DNA from: Spirulina major PCC 6313
GTDB taxonomy: Bacteria; Cyanobacteriota; Cyanobacteriia; Cyanobacteriales; Spirulinaceae
NCBI RefSeq assembly: GCF_001890765.1
Contig: NZ_KV878783.1
Span: 3,500,771-3,564,770, forward strand
DNA: 64,000 nucleotides
Reading direction: 5' to 3'
The notes beneath the pieces are model-generated. The model saw only the letters and a list, made by a program, of their open reading frames with translations. It did not search any database and was not told the DNA's origin. Below, piece after piece: positions 29,157 through 37,109 of this stretch. Position numbers and translations under genes: made by a program. Position 1 is the first letter of the stretch, and each line of letters begins with the position of its first letter.

Positions 29157-29260
29157 GCAACCGGGTTAGATCAGCCTGGGAAAAACCGGCAACCCTCAGC
29201 AACCTGCTTTCTAGACTGGCGTGGGGGGAAAGCGTTTCCTTCCCTCCCTCCGCATCACCA
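29157..29260 (+). repeat. 104-nt repeated element, copy A
   Basis: It begins at the base after the WD40 stop codon. Copy B lies at 30005-30108, also 104 nt long, starting 6 bp after the stop of the ParE gene. The first 19 bases are identical, followed by shared blocks (AAAAACCGG, CAGCAAC, TTTCTAGAC) and a common end ATCACCA. Possible structure: a stem GCCTGGG with a CCC-rich partner whose loop holds AAAAACCGG; the loop CCGG could pair with the CCGG at the 5' end. No ORF. Confidence 0.65.
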
Positions 29261-29305
29261 ACCTGACAGCTATAATGGCGAAAAAACAACTGTCTGAAGA
29301 ACGTG

Positions 29306-29434
29306 ATGCAAATCACCTTCAACAAAGAACAAGAAGAATTTTTACCCAGTAAAGGCGAAAAACTTTTGTGCCTCCGGCAGGCTTACGCCAACGCCCCCAC
29401 ACCCATCAAATCCATAACCCGATTCCTCAATTAA
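29306..29434 (+). CDS. Possible small ORF, 42 residues
   Basis: ATG 29306 to TAA 29432-29434 encodes a basic/polar peptide (MQITFNKEQEEFLPSKGEKL... ending SITRFLN). It lies between the repeat copy A and the ParD gene. There is no clear ribosome site and I recognise no family; it may be a gene fragment left by rearrangement. Confidence 0.3.
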   Translation: MQITFNKEQEEFLPSKGEKLLCLRQAYANAPTPIKSITRFLN

Positions 29435-29456
29435 ATTAATCTCTATGTGAGCCATC

Positions 29457-29708
29457 ATGAGTTTATCCCTGACACCAGAAATTGAACAACGGATTGCCCA
29501 TCAACTAAATCGAGGAGGCTACCAGTCAGCAGATGAACTGATATTAGCCGCCTTGGAACTCTTAGATAAAAGAGAACAATATCTAGCCGAACTGCGCCAG
29601 CAAATCGAAATCGGGGCAAGCCAAATTCAACACGGAAAAGTTACAGAGGGAGAACTTGTATTTAATCGACTGCTGAACCGCTTACAGCAACAAACTGAAG
29701 ATTCCTGA
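29457..29708 (+). CDS. ParD-like antitoxin (type II toxin-antitoxin)
   Basis: 83 residues. The N-terminal MSLSLTPEIEQRIAHQLNRG is a ribbon-helix-helix DNA-binding segment, followed by GGYQSADELILAALELLDKRE, the dimer helix typical of ParD; the C-terminal tail is flexible and Gln-rich and would wrap the toxin. The stop overlaps the toxin start by one base (TGATG), so the genes are translationally coupled. Known function of the family: neutralises ParE and represses its own promoter. Lies in the accessory island after the STAND genes. Confidence 0.9.
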   Translation: MSLSLTPEIEQRIAHQLNRGGYQSADELILAALELLDKREQYLAELRQQIEIGASQIQHGKVTEGELVFNRLLNRLQQQTEDS

Positions 29709-29998
29709 TGGGAAATTATTCATTCTCTGATGCTGCCCTAGCCGACCTAGACGAAATTTGTGCATCCCTGTCGGCAATAAACCCAGACGTAGCGATTAGA
29801 TTTTTTGAAAAAGTTCGGGATAAGTGCCGTCAGTTTGCTCAATTTCCCAACATGGGCAAAAACTACAGTCACATCAAAGCAAATCTGCGAGGTTTGATTG
29901 TGGAAAATTACATCATCTTTTACCTTCCACGGCCTGACGGCATAGATATTGTTCGCATCATTAATGGCTATCGAGACCTAGAATCATTGAATATTTGA
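29708..29998 (+). CDS. ParE/RelE-family toxin
   Basis: 96 residues. The RelE/ParE fold is recognised from YSFSDAALADLDEI at the N-terminus, FFEKVRDKCRQFAQFPNMGKNY in the middle, and the C-terminal strands GLIVENYIIFYLPRPDGIDIVRIINGYRDLESL. ParE members poison DNA gyrase and RelE members cleave mRNA; the conserved RxIxGxRD-like end fits ParE better. One-base overlap with the antitoxin. Repeat copy B begins 6 bp downstream. The frame is intact, unlike the toxin of the second module. Confidence 0.9.
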   Translation: MGNYSFSDAALADLDEICASLSAINPDVAIRFFEKVRDKCRQFAQFPNMGKNYSHIKANLRGLIVENYIIFYLPRPDGIDIVRIINGYRDLESLNI

Positions 29999-30004
29999 AA
30001 ATCT

Positions 30005-30108
30005 GCAACCGGGTTAGATCAGCTTGGGGAAAAACCGGAAGCCCCCAGCAACTCGGTTTCTAGACCGTCGTAGGGCGCAAGCAACCTCTAATTTCGTTAG
30101 AATCACCA
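30005..30108 (+). repeat. 104-nt repeated element, copy B
   Basis: Same length and same ends as 29157-29260. The GGGG/CCCC stem and the CGGTTTCTAGACCG hairpin are better preserved here than in copy A. It lies between the ParE stop and the AbrB antitoxin start (30131), so it could be the leader of the second toxin-antitoxin module. Confidence 0.65.
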
Positions 30109-30130
30109 AAAAATCCGAACACATTCACCC

Positions 30131-30388
30131 ATGAAAATCACCAAAATCTCCGAAACTGGACAAATTATCCTTCCCCCAGAAATGCGCAAAAACTATCACT
30201 TAGCAATCGGGACAGAAATCATCCTGACTGATACAGGAAAAGGGATTTTAGTTCAACCTAAACCCCCCTTTCCTCCCACCACATTAAACGAAGTAGCCGG
30301 ATGTTTACGGGTTCACACGTCTCCCAAAATCCTAGAAAAAATAGAAGCCGCCATTAGCCAAGGTATTCGGGAACAATGGCATGATTAG
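30131..30388 (+). CDS. AbrB/MazE-type antitoxin
   Basis: 85 residues. The swapped-hairpin DNA-binding domain is clear at the N-terminus: MKITKISETGQIILPPEMRKNYHLAIGTEIILTDTGKGILVQP. The C-terminal 35 residues form the toxin-binding tail. The end overlaps the PIN-domain toxin start by 8 bp. Family role: binds and inhibits a VapC-type RNase and represses the operon. Because the toxin gene has a nonsense codon, this antitoxin probably has no functional partner here. Confidence 0.88.
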   Translation: MKITKISETGQIILPPEMRKNYHLAIGTEIILTDTGKGILVQPKPPFPPTTLNEVAGCLRVHTSPKILEKIEAAISQGIREQWHD

Positions 30389-30776
30389 CATTGACACCAA
30401 TATTGTAATTCGGCTTTTGACCCAAGATGATCAAGACCAATATCAAAAAAGTCTAGAACTTTTTCAAAACCCAGAAACTTTCATTTCTAACACGGTTATC
30501 CTAGAAACTGAATGGGTGCTGAGATTTGCCTATCAGTTCAAGCCCAATCAAATTTGTTCAGCATTACGAAAACTGTTGGGACTTCCCAATGTTTATTTAA
30601 CTGACCCAATGTTAATTCATTAAGCTCTGCTCTGGCATAAAAATGGCTTGGATTTTGCCGATGTTTTGCATCTAGCCCAAAGTCAAGATTGCGAGCAATT
30701 CTACACATTTGATGAGAAATTTATTAAAAATGCCAGAGAGCAAACCAATTGTGAAGTCAAAAAAACAGGCGATTAA
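30381..30776 (+). pseudogene. VapC-like PIN-domain toxin interrupted by a nonsense codon
   Basis: The frame from ATG 30381 encodes MISIDTNIVIRLLTQDDQ (first PIN Asp) and VILETEWVLRF (Glu), then stops at TAA 30621-30623 after LIH. The same frame continues without shift to TAA 30774-30776, and the continuation reads ALLWHKNGLDFADVLHLAQSQDCEQFYTFDEKFIKNA, the expected C-terminal half with the third acidic residue (DFADVLHLA) and TFDEKF. One substitution (CAA or GAA to TAA) therefore splits a 131-residue RNase. The 80-residue product lacks two of the active-site acids and should be inactive. Confidence 0.88.
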
Positions 30777-31824
30777 TCGGATTACCTATAGCCCGGCCTA
30801 TACTCTGGTTCCCACCTATGAATGCTTTAACCGTTGTGATTACTGCAACTTTCGGGTTGATCCGGGGGGGAATCAATGGCTGTCGGTGGAAGTGGCACGC
30901 GATCGCCTCCTCACCCTCCCAGCCCAAGGCGTGATCGAAATTCTCATTCTCAGTGGCGAAGTGCATCCCCGCAGCGATCGCCGCTCAGCCTGGCTCGATC
31001 GCATCTACGACCTGTGCGAGTTGGCGCTGGATTTGGGGTTTTTGCCCCATAGCAATGTGGGGATTTTGAGCGAGGCGGAAATGGTGCGGTTAAAAGCGGT
31101 GAATGTGTCGATGGGGTTGATGCTCGAACAAATCACGCCGCGATTACAACAGACACGCCATCGCCACGCACCGAGTAAAGACCCAGCAACCCGACTGCGC
31201 CACCTCGATACTGCCGGGCGGCTTCAGATTCCGTTTACGACGGGGTTGCTGTTGGGGATTGGCGAAACCGAGGCGGATTGGCGGGAGACATTGGCGGCGA
31301 TCGCAACCTCCCATTACCAGTGGGGTCATATCCAAGAAGTGATTTTGCAGCCCTATAACCCCGGTTCGGGGGAAACCTATCGCGGCTTAGGCATCTCTGG
31401 GGCGCAAATGATTCGGGCTGTGGAGTTGGCGCGGGAGATGTTGCCGCCTGATGTGCAAATTCAAATCCCGCCGAACCTCATTGATACGCCTGACACCCTC
31501 CTCGCCTGCCTTGCGGCGGGAGCGCGGGATCTCGGTGGCATTGGCCCGATTGATGAGGTAAACCCAGATTATCGCCATCAACAGCTTGACGACTTGCGCG
31601 AACTGCTTGCCCGCAACGGCTGGCACCTGACGCGCCGCCTGCCGCTCTATCCAGAGGGCGATCGCTGCTTACCCAATTCCCTTAAACCCGCTGTGACGCG
31701 CTGGCGTGGCGCGATCGCTGAAGATCAACTCGATGCTTCCTACCAACTCATGGCAGACGATCAAGAGCGTGAAATAGAGACTTTCGCATGGGCTGAGGCA
31801 TTGATCGGGGACAGTGAAACGTGA
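30730..31824 (+). CDS. cofG: FO synthase subunit CofG (radical SAM)
   Basis: 364 residues from ATG 30730; ATG 30712 and TTG 30709 are alternatives that overlap the VapC remnant further. The radical-SAM cluster motif CxxxCxxC is at Cys32, Cys36 and Cys39 (VPTYECFNRCDYCNFR). The downstream pattern (LSGEVHP, GMLLEQ-like GLMLEQ, GIGETEADW, LQPYNPG) matches CofG. With CofH it makes 7,8-didemethyl-8-hydroxy-5-deazariboflavin (FO) from tyrosine and a pyrimidine precursor. Cyanobacteria use FO as the antenna of deazaflavin-type DNA photolyase. No cofH is in the window. Gene placement after decayed toxin-antitoxin modules suggests the island ends here. Confidence 0.93.
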   Translation: MPESKPIVKSKKQAINRITYSPAYTLVPTYECFNRCDYCNFRVDPGGNQWLSVEVARDRLLTLPAQGVIEILILSGEVHPRSDRRSAWLDRIYDLCELALDLGFLPHSNVGILSEAEMVRLKAVNVSMGLMLEQITPRLQQTRHRHAPSKDPATRLRHLDTAGRLQIPFTTGLLLGIGETEADWRETLAAIATSHYQWGHIQEVILQPYNPGSGETYRGLGISGAQMIRAVELAREMLPPDVQIQIPPNLIDTPDTLLACLAAGARDLGGIGPIDEVNPDYRHQQLDDLRELLARNGWHLTRRLPLYPEGDRCLPNSLKPAVTRWRGAIAEDQLDASYQLMADDQEREIETFAWAEALIGDSET

Positions 31825-31858
31825 ACCATGGTCGAGGCATTTCGGCTCATTCGTGCGA

Positions 31859-33196
31859 CTAGTCATTGGCGTAGCGTAATCGTTGATATACCGTCGCCAA
31901 ACCCGTCGCATCGCCCACATTTCCCGGAAACAACACCACCGGCAACTTCGGAAATTGCGGATGTTCCGCGCTAGTCGTCACCATGGAGCAACCGGGGAGA
32001 ATCTGACCCAATAAGCGAGCCGATCGCAACCCCAGACCCACACTCAGCACATCATTCGACGTAATCCCCCCCTTGCTGATTAAAAAGCGCAATTCCGGCG
32101 GCAACCCCTGCACAATATCCATCAACAAGCCCGAAACCGCCTTACCAAAGTCGAGGCGCTGCTGAATGCTGTCAAACTGCAATTCCTCACGACTGGTATA
32201 GATTACAGGCGTTAGATTTTGCGTAAATGCTGTGGCAACTTGGGCTAATGCCTCCTGTTTTAAAGTTGCGCTTTGGGTGAAATCTTCTCGCATCCGGGCC
32301 ACATCCACTTCAATCGGTGCCACGCCGTCAGCTTTGAGTAATTCCATCAATTGCTCGGTGGTTTTTTTGACGTGGGAGCCGACGATCACCGCGCCAGGTT
32401 TTTCGGTGCGGCCGTAGGTAGCCATGGATTCGGCGGCGATCGGTTGGGGGCCGAGTTTGGCGAGGGACGTGAGGAGACTGGCGGCACTGCGGAAGAGAAA
32501 GCGTTTGCCCTCGGCGGCGGCGTTGAGGAGTTCGGTGGCAAAGCGGTCAAAATCGGCTTGGGTTTCGCCATCCACGGCACAGCAGACATTCCCGGTGAGA
32601 TTCATTAAACGATCTTGGCAGTGCGATCGCACTGCCTCCAGGTCAAACCGCTCCACCTGATCCGCCGCAATCCGTCCCCCGGTTTTTTCCGCCACATAGT
32701 CTGGCAAAAATGCGGTGCTATAGCCAAACACCGAATCCTTGGCGAATTCCGTCTCATGTACCGGGGTTTCCACGCCATTGATCAGCAAGTAATGGGTGCT
32801 GTTGCGGGTAATCCGTCCCCCTTCAAAAAATGCCGGGGTGAGGAAATGGGCATCAAAGGGGCCTAGTTCATCAGCGATCGCATCGGTTTCCACGGGGTAA
32901 TGACCGCGCAGGGTGGAATCGGAGCGGCTCACCACTAAAAATTCAGTGACCCCTTCTGCATCGAGGGCAAGGCGGAGATTGTGGCAAACCTCGCGGGTAA
33001 TGCGGGTGGCTTCATCGGGAGCGAGGGCGCGGGTATTGGTGAGCACGAAAAAAATCGGAGCGGCATCAGCCAACCCCAAGCGCAACGTATCCACATCCCA
33101 CTGCATCAACAGCAGGCAACTGTGAACCGTTTGGGAGCCGGTGGGATCATCGTCAAGGACAATAATTTTGGGGCGGTTGGCAGCTTGGGCAGACAT
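31859..33196 (-). CDS. Four-carbon acid sugar kinase family protein
   Basis: 445 residues. N-terminal substrate domain with IIVLDDDPTGSQTVH and VSRSDSTLRGHYP; C-terminal nucleotide-binding domain with VIVGSHVKKTTEQLMEL and ISKGGITSNDVLSVGLGLRSARLLGQILPG. This is the DUF1537/OtnK-type layout, full length. Family reaction: ATP-dependent phosphorylation of C4 aldonic acids or ketoacids (erythronate, threonate, 2-oxo-tetronate). The partner dehydrogenase, aldolase or isomerase genes that usually accompany it are absent, so the substrate is uncertain. Convergent with cofG; 34-bp gap. Confidence 0.88.
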   Translation of the reverse strand: MSAQAANRPKIIVLDDDPTGSQTVHSCLLLMQWDVDTLRLGLADAAPIFFVLTNTRALAPDEATRITREVCHNLRLALDAEGVTEFLVVSRSDSTLRGHYPVETDAIADELGPFDAHFLTPAFFEGGRITRNSTHYLLINGVETPVHETEFAKDSVFGYSTAFLPDYVAEKTGGRIAADQVERFDLEAVRSHCQDRLMNLTGNVCCAVDGETQADFDRFATELLNAAAEGKRFLFRSAASLLTSLAKLGPQPIAAESMATYGRTEKPGAVIVGSHVKKTTEQLMELLKADGVAPIEVDVARMREDFTQSATLKQEALAQVATAFTQNLTPVIYTSREELQFDSIQQRLDFGKAVSGLLMDIVQGLPPELRFLISKGGITSNDVLSVGLGLRSARLLGQILPGCSMVTTSAEHPQFPKLPVVLFPGNVGDATGLATVYQRLRYAND

Positions 33197-33314
33197 AGCG
33201 ATCGCTTCTGAGGAGGGTTAATGTTACTGGTTAGCCTAGCGCGGGATGGGGCATTACTCACGGAAAATATTAATTTTTCGTTAAATTATGAAAAGACTGT
33301 TGGGAAATGGGTAA

Positions 33315-34076
33315 GTGATCATCGTTTGGTTAGCGTTGGCAAGTAGTGCTGCTTGGTTACTGAGTAGCTTAATCGGGGGCGGCAGTCCCCTGATTTTGAT
33401 TCCCGTGATTAGCGCGTTGTTGGGCCCGGTGGTTGTGCCGCCGGTTTTGACGACGGGAATGTTGTTCGGCAATGGGCAACGGGTCTGGATTTATTGGCGG
33501 CAGATTGAATGGCGGGTGGTGGTATGGTGTTTGCCGGGGGCAACGGTGGGGGCGGTGTTGGGAGCGTTTGTCCTGAGCCGGACTCGGATTGAATGGCTGA
33601 GTTTGCTGTTGGCAATCTTTTTGTTGCTGTCGGTGCTGGGCTTGTTGCGCGATCGCCCCGACTCCAACTCATCCACCCTACCCCGGAACAAAATGGCCGC
33701 CTGGATGTTTCTGCCCCTGGGATTTTTCTACGCCTTCTTTTCCGGGCTGATCGGTTCTACGGGCCCGATTTTGCACCCCTTCTATCTCGGCTACGGCCTC
33801 AACAAGGAGGAAATGCTCGCCACGAAATCCCTCAATGTGCTGGGGGTGCATCTGGTGAAATTATTGGCCTATGGTCTGTTTGGGATTTTAAGTTGGCAGA
33901 CCTTTGGCTATGGGCTAGTGATCGGAGTTGCCGCGTTGCCGGGAAATTATTTAGGGCAATGGGTACTGACGAAAATCAGTGATCAACAATTCCGGCGGTT
34001 GGTGGTGATTTTTATCGGTGCGAGTGGGCTGTTTCTGTTTTGGCAACAGCGGCAATTTTTGGGGTTTGGGTTTTAA
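33315..34076 (+). CDS. TauE/SafE family membrane transporter
   Basis: 253 residues from GTG 33315 (the nearby ATG is out of frame). Seven to eight membrane segments. N-terminal repeat SSLIGGGSPLILIPVISALLGP and central FYAFFSGLIGSTGPILHPF are the duplicated half-signature of the TauE/SafE (sulphite exporter) family. Members export or import sulphite, sulphoacetate, taurine or similar anions; the substrate cannot be read here. A YGLNKEEMLATKSLNVLGVHLVKL segment follows. Isolated gene, ahead of an intergenic MITE-like repeat. Confidence 0.87.
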   Translation: MIIVWLALASSAAWLLSSLIGGGSPLILIPVISALLGPVVVPPVLTTGMLFGNGQRVWIYWRQIEWRVVVWCLPGATVGAVLGAFVLSRTRIEWLSLLLAIFLLLSVLGLLRDRPDSNSSTLPRNKMAAWMFLPLGFFYAFFSGLIGSTGPILHPFYLGYGLNKEEMLATKSLNVLGVHLVKLLAYGLFGILSWQTFGYGLVIGVAALPGNYLGQWVLTKISDQQFRRLVVIFIGASGLFLFWQQRQFLGFGF

Positions 34077-34117
34077 TCGCGGTCTGTGCCGCAGTTCGGC
34101 GTAGTTTTCCCTAGGGG

Positions 34118-34236
34118 CGTGACACACTTTAATTAATGGGTGGGTTACGGCGGATTGCTGAATTTCAGATATAGCAAGCGTTTAAGCCGCCTAACTCACC
34201 CTACAATCAAGCCTGACTTTAGTTGTGTCGTGACAC
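34118..34236 (+). repeat. MITE-like dispersed repeat, copy 2
   Basis: Ends: CGTGACAC (34118-34125) and GTGTCGTGACAC (34225-34236). Interior blocks GGGTGGGTTACGGCGGATTG and TTTAAGCCGCCTAA match the reverse complement of 2286-2447. It fills the spacer between the TauE/SafE gene and arsC; no ORF. Confidence 0.65.
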
Positions 34237-34254
34237 TTGTTTTATGCGCGGGAT

Positions 34255-34653
34255 TCAGGGGGAATATTGTGCGATCAGTTGGCTCACCTTGGTTTTGATT
34301 TCATCCCGAACCCGTCGAAAGGTGTCTAAGGGTTGACCATCGGGGTCATCGAGTTGCCAATCGGCGAAGAGGGGCCGTAAGACCCATGCTTCGGGCAAAT
34401 CGACCCCACAACCACAGAGGGAAATCACCCCATCGTAGTTTTCGGGATTAAACGCTGTGAGCGGATCGGAGGTTTGATCGCGGATGTCGATCCCCAATTC
34501 GGCCATGACGGCGATCGCAGTGGGGTGAACTCGACTGGCCTCTAAGCCGGAGGATGTGACCTGAAGAATGCCAGCACCGAGGGTTTTCGCGAATCCTTCG
34601 GCCATTTGTGACCGGCAGGAGTTGCGCTTGCAGACGAACATGATGGTTTTCAT
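34255..34653 (-). CDS. arsC: Arsenate reductase, glutaredoxin-dependent, LMW-PTP fold
   Basis: 132 residues. The P-loop VCKRNSCRSQMAEG places catalytic Cys8 and Arg14; Cys80 and Cys82 occur in SLCGCGVDLPEAW. These positions match the Cys8/Cys80/Cys82 set required in Synechocystis ArsC, an enzyme that combines an LMW phosphatase fold with glutathione/glutaredoxin chemistry. It reduces As(V) to As(III), the form exported by the next gene. Third gene of the unit arsR-acr3-arsC, 100 bp after acr3. Confidence 0.94.
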   Translation of the reverse strand: MKTIMFVCKRNSCRSQMAEGFAKTLGAGILQVTSSGLEASRVHPTAIAVMAELGIDIRDQTSDPLTAFNPENYDGVISLCGCGVDLPEAWVLRPLFADWQLDDPDGQPLDTFRRVRDEIKTKVSQLIAQYSP

Positions 34654-34753
34654 CGTTTGTTTTTGGGTTGGGTTGAGAATAACGGAGGCGAAATTTCATG
34701 CCTTGCGCAGGTAACGGGAGTTGAGCCAGATCTTTCTGTCCCCCAAAGTGAAC

Positions 34754-35911
34754 CTAGCGATCCGGTAGGGCCGTGACACAACGGGGATCGCAGAGGGTGG
34801 CTTTTTCGGGTTCACGGGGAAACCAGAAGGCCGTTTTTTTGCAAAATTCCACCAAAAGCAGCATCACCGGCACTTCAATTAAGACCCCGACGACGGTGGC
34901 TAGGGCAGCTCCGGAGTTGAGACCGAAGAGCATCACGGCGGTGGCGATCGCTACTTCAAAATGATTACTCGCCCCAATCAACGCCGCCGGAGCCGCATCC
35001 TCGTAGGACAGCTTCAACACCCACGCCGCCACATAGGTCAAACCAAAAATGATCGTTGTTTGCAACAACAGCGGCACAGCAATGAGGAGAATATGCAGCG
35101 GATGTTGAATGATTAAATCGCCTTTGAGGGCAAAGAGGAGAACCAGCGTGATCAACAGGGCGAGGGTGGAAATCGGCCCCAGTTTTTTCAGGAAAACCTG
35201 ATCAAACCAAGGGCGGCCCCGATGACGGAGAATCCAGACGCGGCTTGCCATGCCTGCCGCGAGGGGTAAACCTACATAGATCAATACCGAAAAGACAATG
35301 GTTTGCCACGGCACGCTTAAATCATTCACCGCGAGCAACCATTTTCCCAAGGGCGCGTAGAGAAAAAGCATCGCCAAGGAGTTCACCGCCACCATCACTA
35401 GGGTGTGGCCTTGGTTGCTGTAGGAGAGGTAGCCCCACATCAAGACCATGGCGGTACAGGGGGCAATGCCGAGGAGGACCGCGCCGGCGATGTAGGAACT
35501 GGCGAGGGGGGTTTCTGTACCGCGAATCAGTTCGGTGGTGGTGAGGAGGGGGCGGAAGAGATTGCCGAGGAAGAACTGGGCGAAGAGCACCATGGTGAAG
35601 GGCTTGACGAGCCAGTTGATCACGAGGGTGAGGGCGACGGGTTTTGGGGTTTTGGCGGCTTTGACGGCTTGGGAAAAGTCGATTTTGACCATGATCGGGT
35701 ACATCATGGCAAAGAGACAGAGGGCGATGGGAATCGAGACGTGATAAAGACTGAGCGCGTCGAGGGCGATCGCAACGCCAGGCAACAACCGCCCCAAGAG
35801 AATGCCCGCCCCAATACAGAGAAACACCCAAAGCGTCAGGTATTTTTCAAAGCGGTTGAGTTTGCCCCCGGCTTGGATGGCGGTAGGGTTGAGGCTGGGT
35901 TGAGGATTCAT
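34754..35911 (-). CDS. acr3: Arsenite efflux transporter, ACR3 family
   Basis: 385 residues from ATG 35911; GTG 35920 and GTG 35914 are alternatives lying against the operator. Ten membrane helices. Family signature: [58 protein letters not shown] with the essential Cys, and [38 protein letters not shown]. It exports arsenite using the proton gradient. Placed between arsR and arsC on the same strand, with two copies of an ArsR-type operator just upstream. Confidence 0.95.
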   Translation of the reverse strand: MNPQPSLNPTAIQAGGKLNRFEKYLTLWVFLCIGAGILLGRLLPGVAIALDALSLYHVSIPIALCLFAMMYPIMVKIDFSQAVKAAKTPKPVALTLVINWLVKPFTMVLFAQFFLGNLFRPLLTTTELIRGTETPLASSYIAGAVLLGIAPCTAMVLMWGYLSYSNQGHTLVMVAVNSLAMLFLYAPLGKWLLAVNDLSVPWQTIVFSVLIYVGLPLAAGMASRVWILRHRGRPWFDQVFLKKLGPISTLALLITLVLLFALKGDLIIQHPLHILLIAVPLLLQTTIIFGLTYVAAWVLKLSYEDAAPAALIGASNHFEVAIATAVMLFGLNSGAALATVVGVLIEVPVMLLLVEFCKKTAFWFPREPEKATLCDPRCVTALPDR

Positions 35912-35920
35912 CACGCTCAC

Positions 35921-35936
35921 ATCAAAAAAAGTTGAT
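35921..35936 (-). promoter_or_regulatory. ArsR operator, proximal copy
   Basis: ATCAAAAAAAGTTGAT, an imperfect palindrome with ATCAA/TTGAT arms, as in SmtB/ArsR binding sites. It lies 9 bp upstream of the acr3 ATG. A second identical copy is 38 bp further upstream. Confidence 0.8.
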
Positions 35937-35958
35937 GGATATAGCGTAACAGAAATAC

Positions 35959-35974
35959 ATCAAAAAAAGTTGAT
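35959..35974 (-). promoter_or_regulatory. ArsR operator, distal copy
   Basis: Identical 16-bp palindrome to 35921-35936, located 3 bp downstream of the arsR stop codon. The pair implies a promoter for acr3-arsC inside the 66-bp gap, repressed by ArsR without arsenite. No such site precedes arsR itself. Confidence 0.8.
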
Positions 35975-35977
35975 GAA

Positions 35978-36307
35978 CTATGAATCACAATAGCGAGCGG
36001 GTTTCGGCGCGGTGGTGGGGCGAAATTGGGCGATCGCGGTTTCGAGTTGCGCGATCGCCTCACCATCGAGGCGGTAATAAACCCAACGGCCTTGGGAGCG
36101 AGATTGAATGAGACCCGCCTCTTTGAGGATTTTGAGATGGAAGGAGAGTTTTGACTGGGCAACGGCGAGGCGATCGCACAAGTCGCACACACATTGCTCT
36201 TCATCGCGCAGGATGGCCAGCACCTCCAACCGCAACCCATCGGACAGGGCATGAAAGCGATCGCGCAAGGTCGCTAAGGTTTGGGGATCAGTGGTGTTGA
36301 GCGTCAT
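35978..36307 (-). CDS. arsR: ArsR-family arsenite-responsive repressor
   Basis: 109 residues, a winged helix-turn-helix. Cys39, Cys41 and Cys44 occur in EEQCVCDLCDRL, the metalloid-binding helix of the ArsR subgroup. The recognition helix region is QSKLSFHLKILKEAGLIQSRSQGRWVYYRL. As(III) binding should release DNA. The target is presumably the duplicated palindrome downstream, in front of acr3. Divergent from the MntP/YtaF-type gene. The C-terminal tail (PTTAPKPARYCDS) adds a fourth cysteine. Confidence 0.93.
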   Translation of the reverse strand: MTLNTTDPQTLATLRDRFHALSDGLRLEVLAILRDEEQCVCDLCDRLAVAQSKLSFHLKILKEAGLIQSRSQGRWVYYRLDGEAIAQLETAIAQFRPTTAPKPARYCDS

Positions 36308-36519
36308 GGGGGGTTAACCTATTCTGTTACAAATCTTGAAGGGATGTGTCACAATAGCGACGTTGTGATCCTGTTTCATGACCCACTGTTGCGGTCTGTT
36401 CTGTTTCGCAACAGATATGAGGAAGCGATCGCAACTCTGCCCCCCCATTCAGCACCTGTGCGGAATAGTCACCCTTACTACCGTAGCTTGATTTATCCCT
36501 CACCACTGAGACTAGAGCC

Positions 36520-37089
36520 ATGATAGACACGATCGTCACTGCTGCTATCCTCTCTGTGTCCACCAATCTAGATAATTTAGCGGTGGGGGTTGCCTATGGC
36601 TTTAAACGCTTAACGATTGGCTGGCTAGCCAATGGTGCGATCGCCTCCCTTTCCGGGATTAGCACCCTTTGTTCCATGAGTTTAGGGAATGAGATCGCCT
36701 CCCTCATTTCGCCTCAATGGGCACAATCCTTGGGGAGTTCGCTGTTAATTGTCATTGGGGTGGTGGTACTGGTGCAGTTTTGGCGATCGCGTCACGCGCC
36801 GATCTCGCCTGCTGATGCGCCTCCCGTTAACAATGGCATGAGTCTCCGCGATGCAGTGCTTTTGGGGTTAGCCCTCACCCTCAGCAACATCGGCACCGGC
36901 ATCAGCGCCGGGATGACCCACCTTGATGTAGCAACAACCAGCAGCTTAAGCTTGCTTTCCAGTTTGGTGATGATTGGGGGTGGCGTGTGGTTGGGGCGAC
37001 TTTTGACCCACCAATGGCAACGGTGTCGCCTCGATTGGTTAGCGGGTTTAGGGTTAATTCTCCTGGGCGTTTACGCATCCTGGGCTTAA
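36520..37089 (+). CDS. MntP/YtaF-type membrane exporter
   Basis: 189 residues, six membrane segments, with the acidic intramembrane motifs of the family: SVSTNLDNLAVGVAYGFK in the first repeat and LALTLSNIGTGISAGM in the second. In MntP the corresponding Asp residues carry Mn2+; YtaF is a related sporulation protein of unknown substrate. Which group this belongs to cannot be decided here. Upstream (36386-36414) is an 8-bp hairpin CTGTTGCG/CGCAACAG; the yybP-ykoY Mn riboswitch consensus is not seen. Confidence 0.8.
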   Translation: MIDTIVTAAILSVSTNLDNLAVGVAYGFKRLTIGWLANGAIASLSGISTLCSMSLGNEIASLISPQWAQSLGSSLLIVIGVVVLVQFWRSRHAPISPADAPPVNNGMSLRDAVLLGLALTLSNIGTGISAGMTHLDVATTSSLSLLSSLVMIGGGVWLGRLLTHQWQRCRLDWLAGLGLILLGVYASWA

Positions 37090-37109
37090 TCCCTTGCGAT
37101 CGCCACCCC

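Noticed and set aside
29157-29260. Possible SAM-I riboswitch because of CCGGCAACC
   Set aside because: The other conserved parts of SAM-I are missing, copy B does not keep the motif, and the flanking genes are toxin-antitoxin genes.
36308-36519. yybP-ykoY manganese riboswitch upstream of the MntP/YtaF gene
   Set aside because: Only a short hairpin is present; the conserved loop sequences of this riboswitch are not found.
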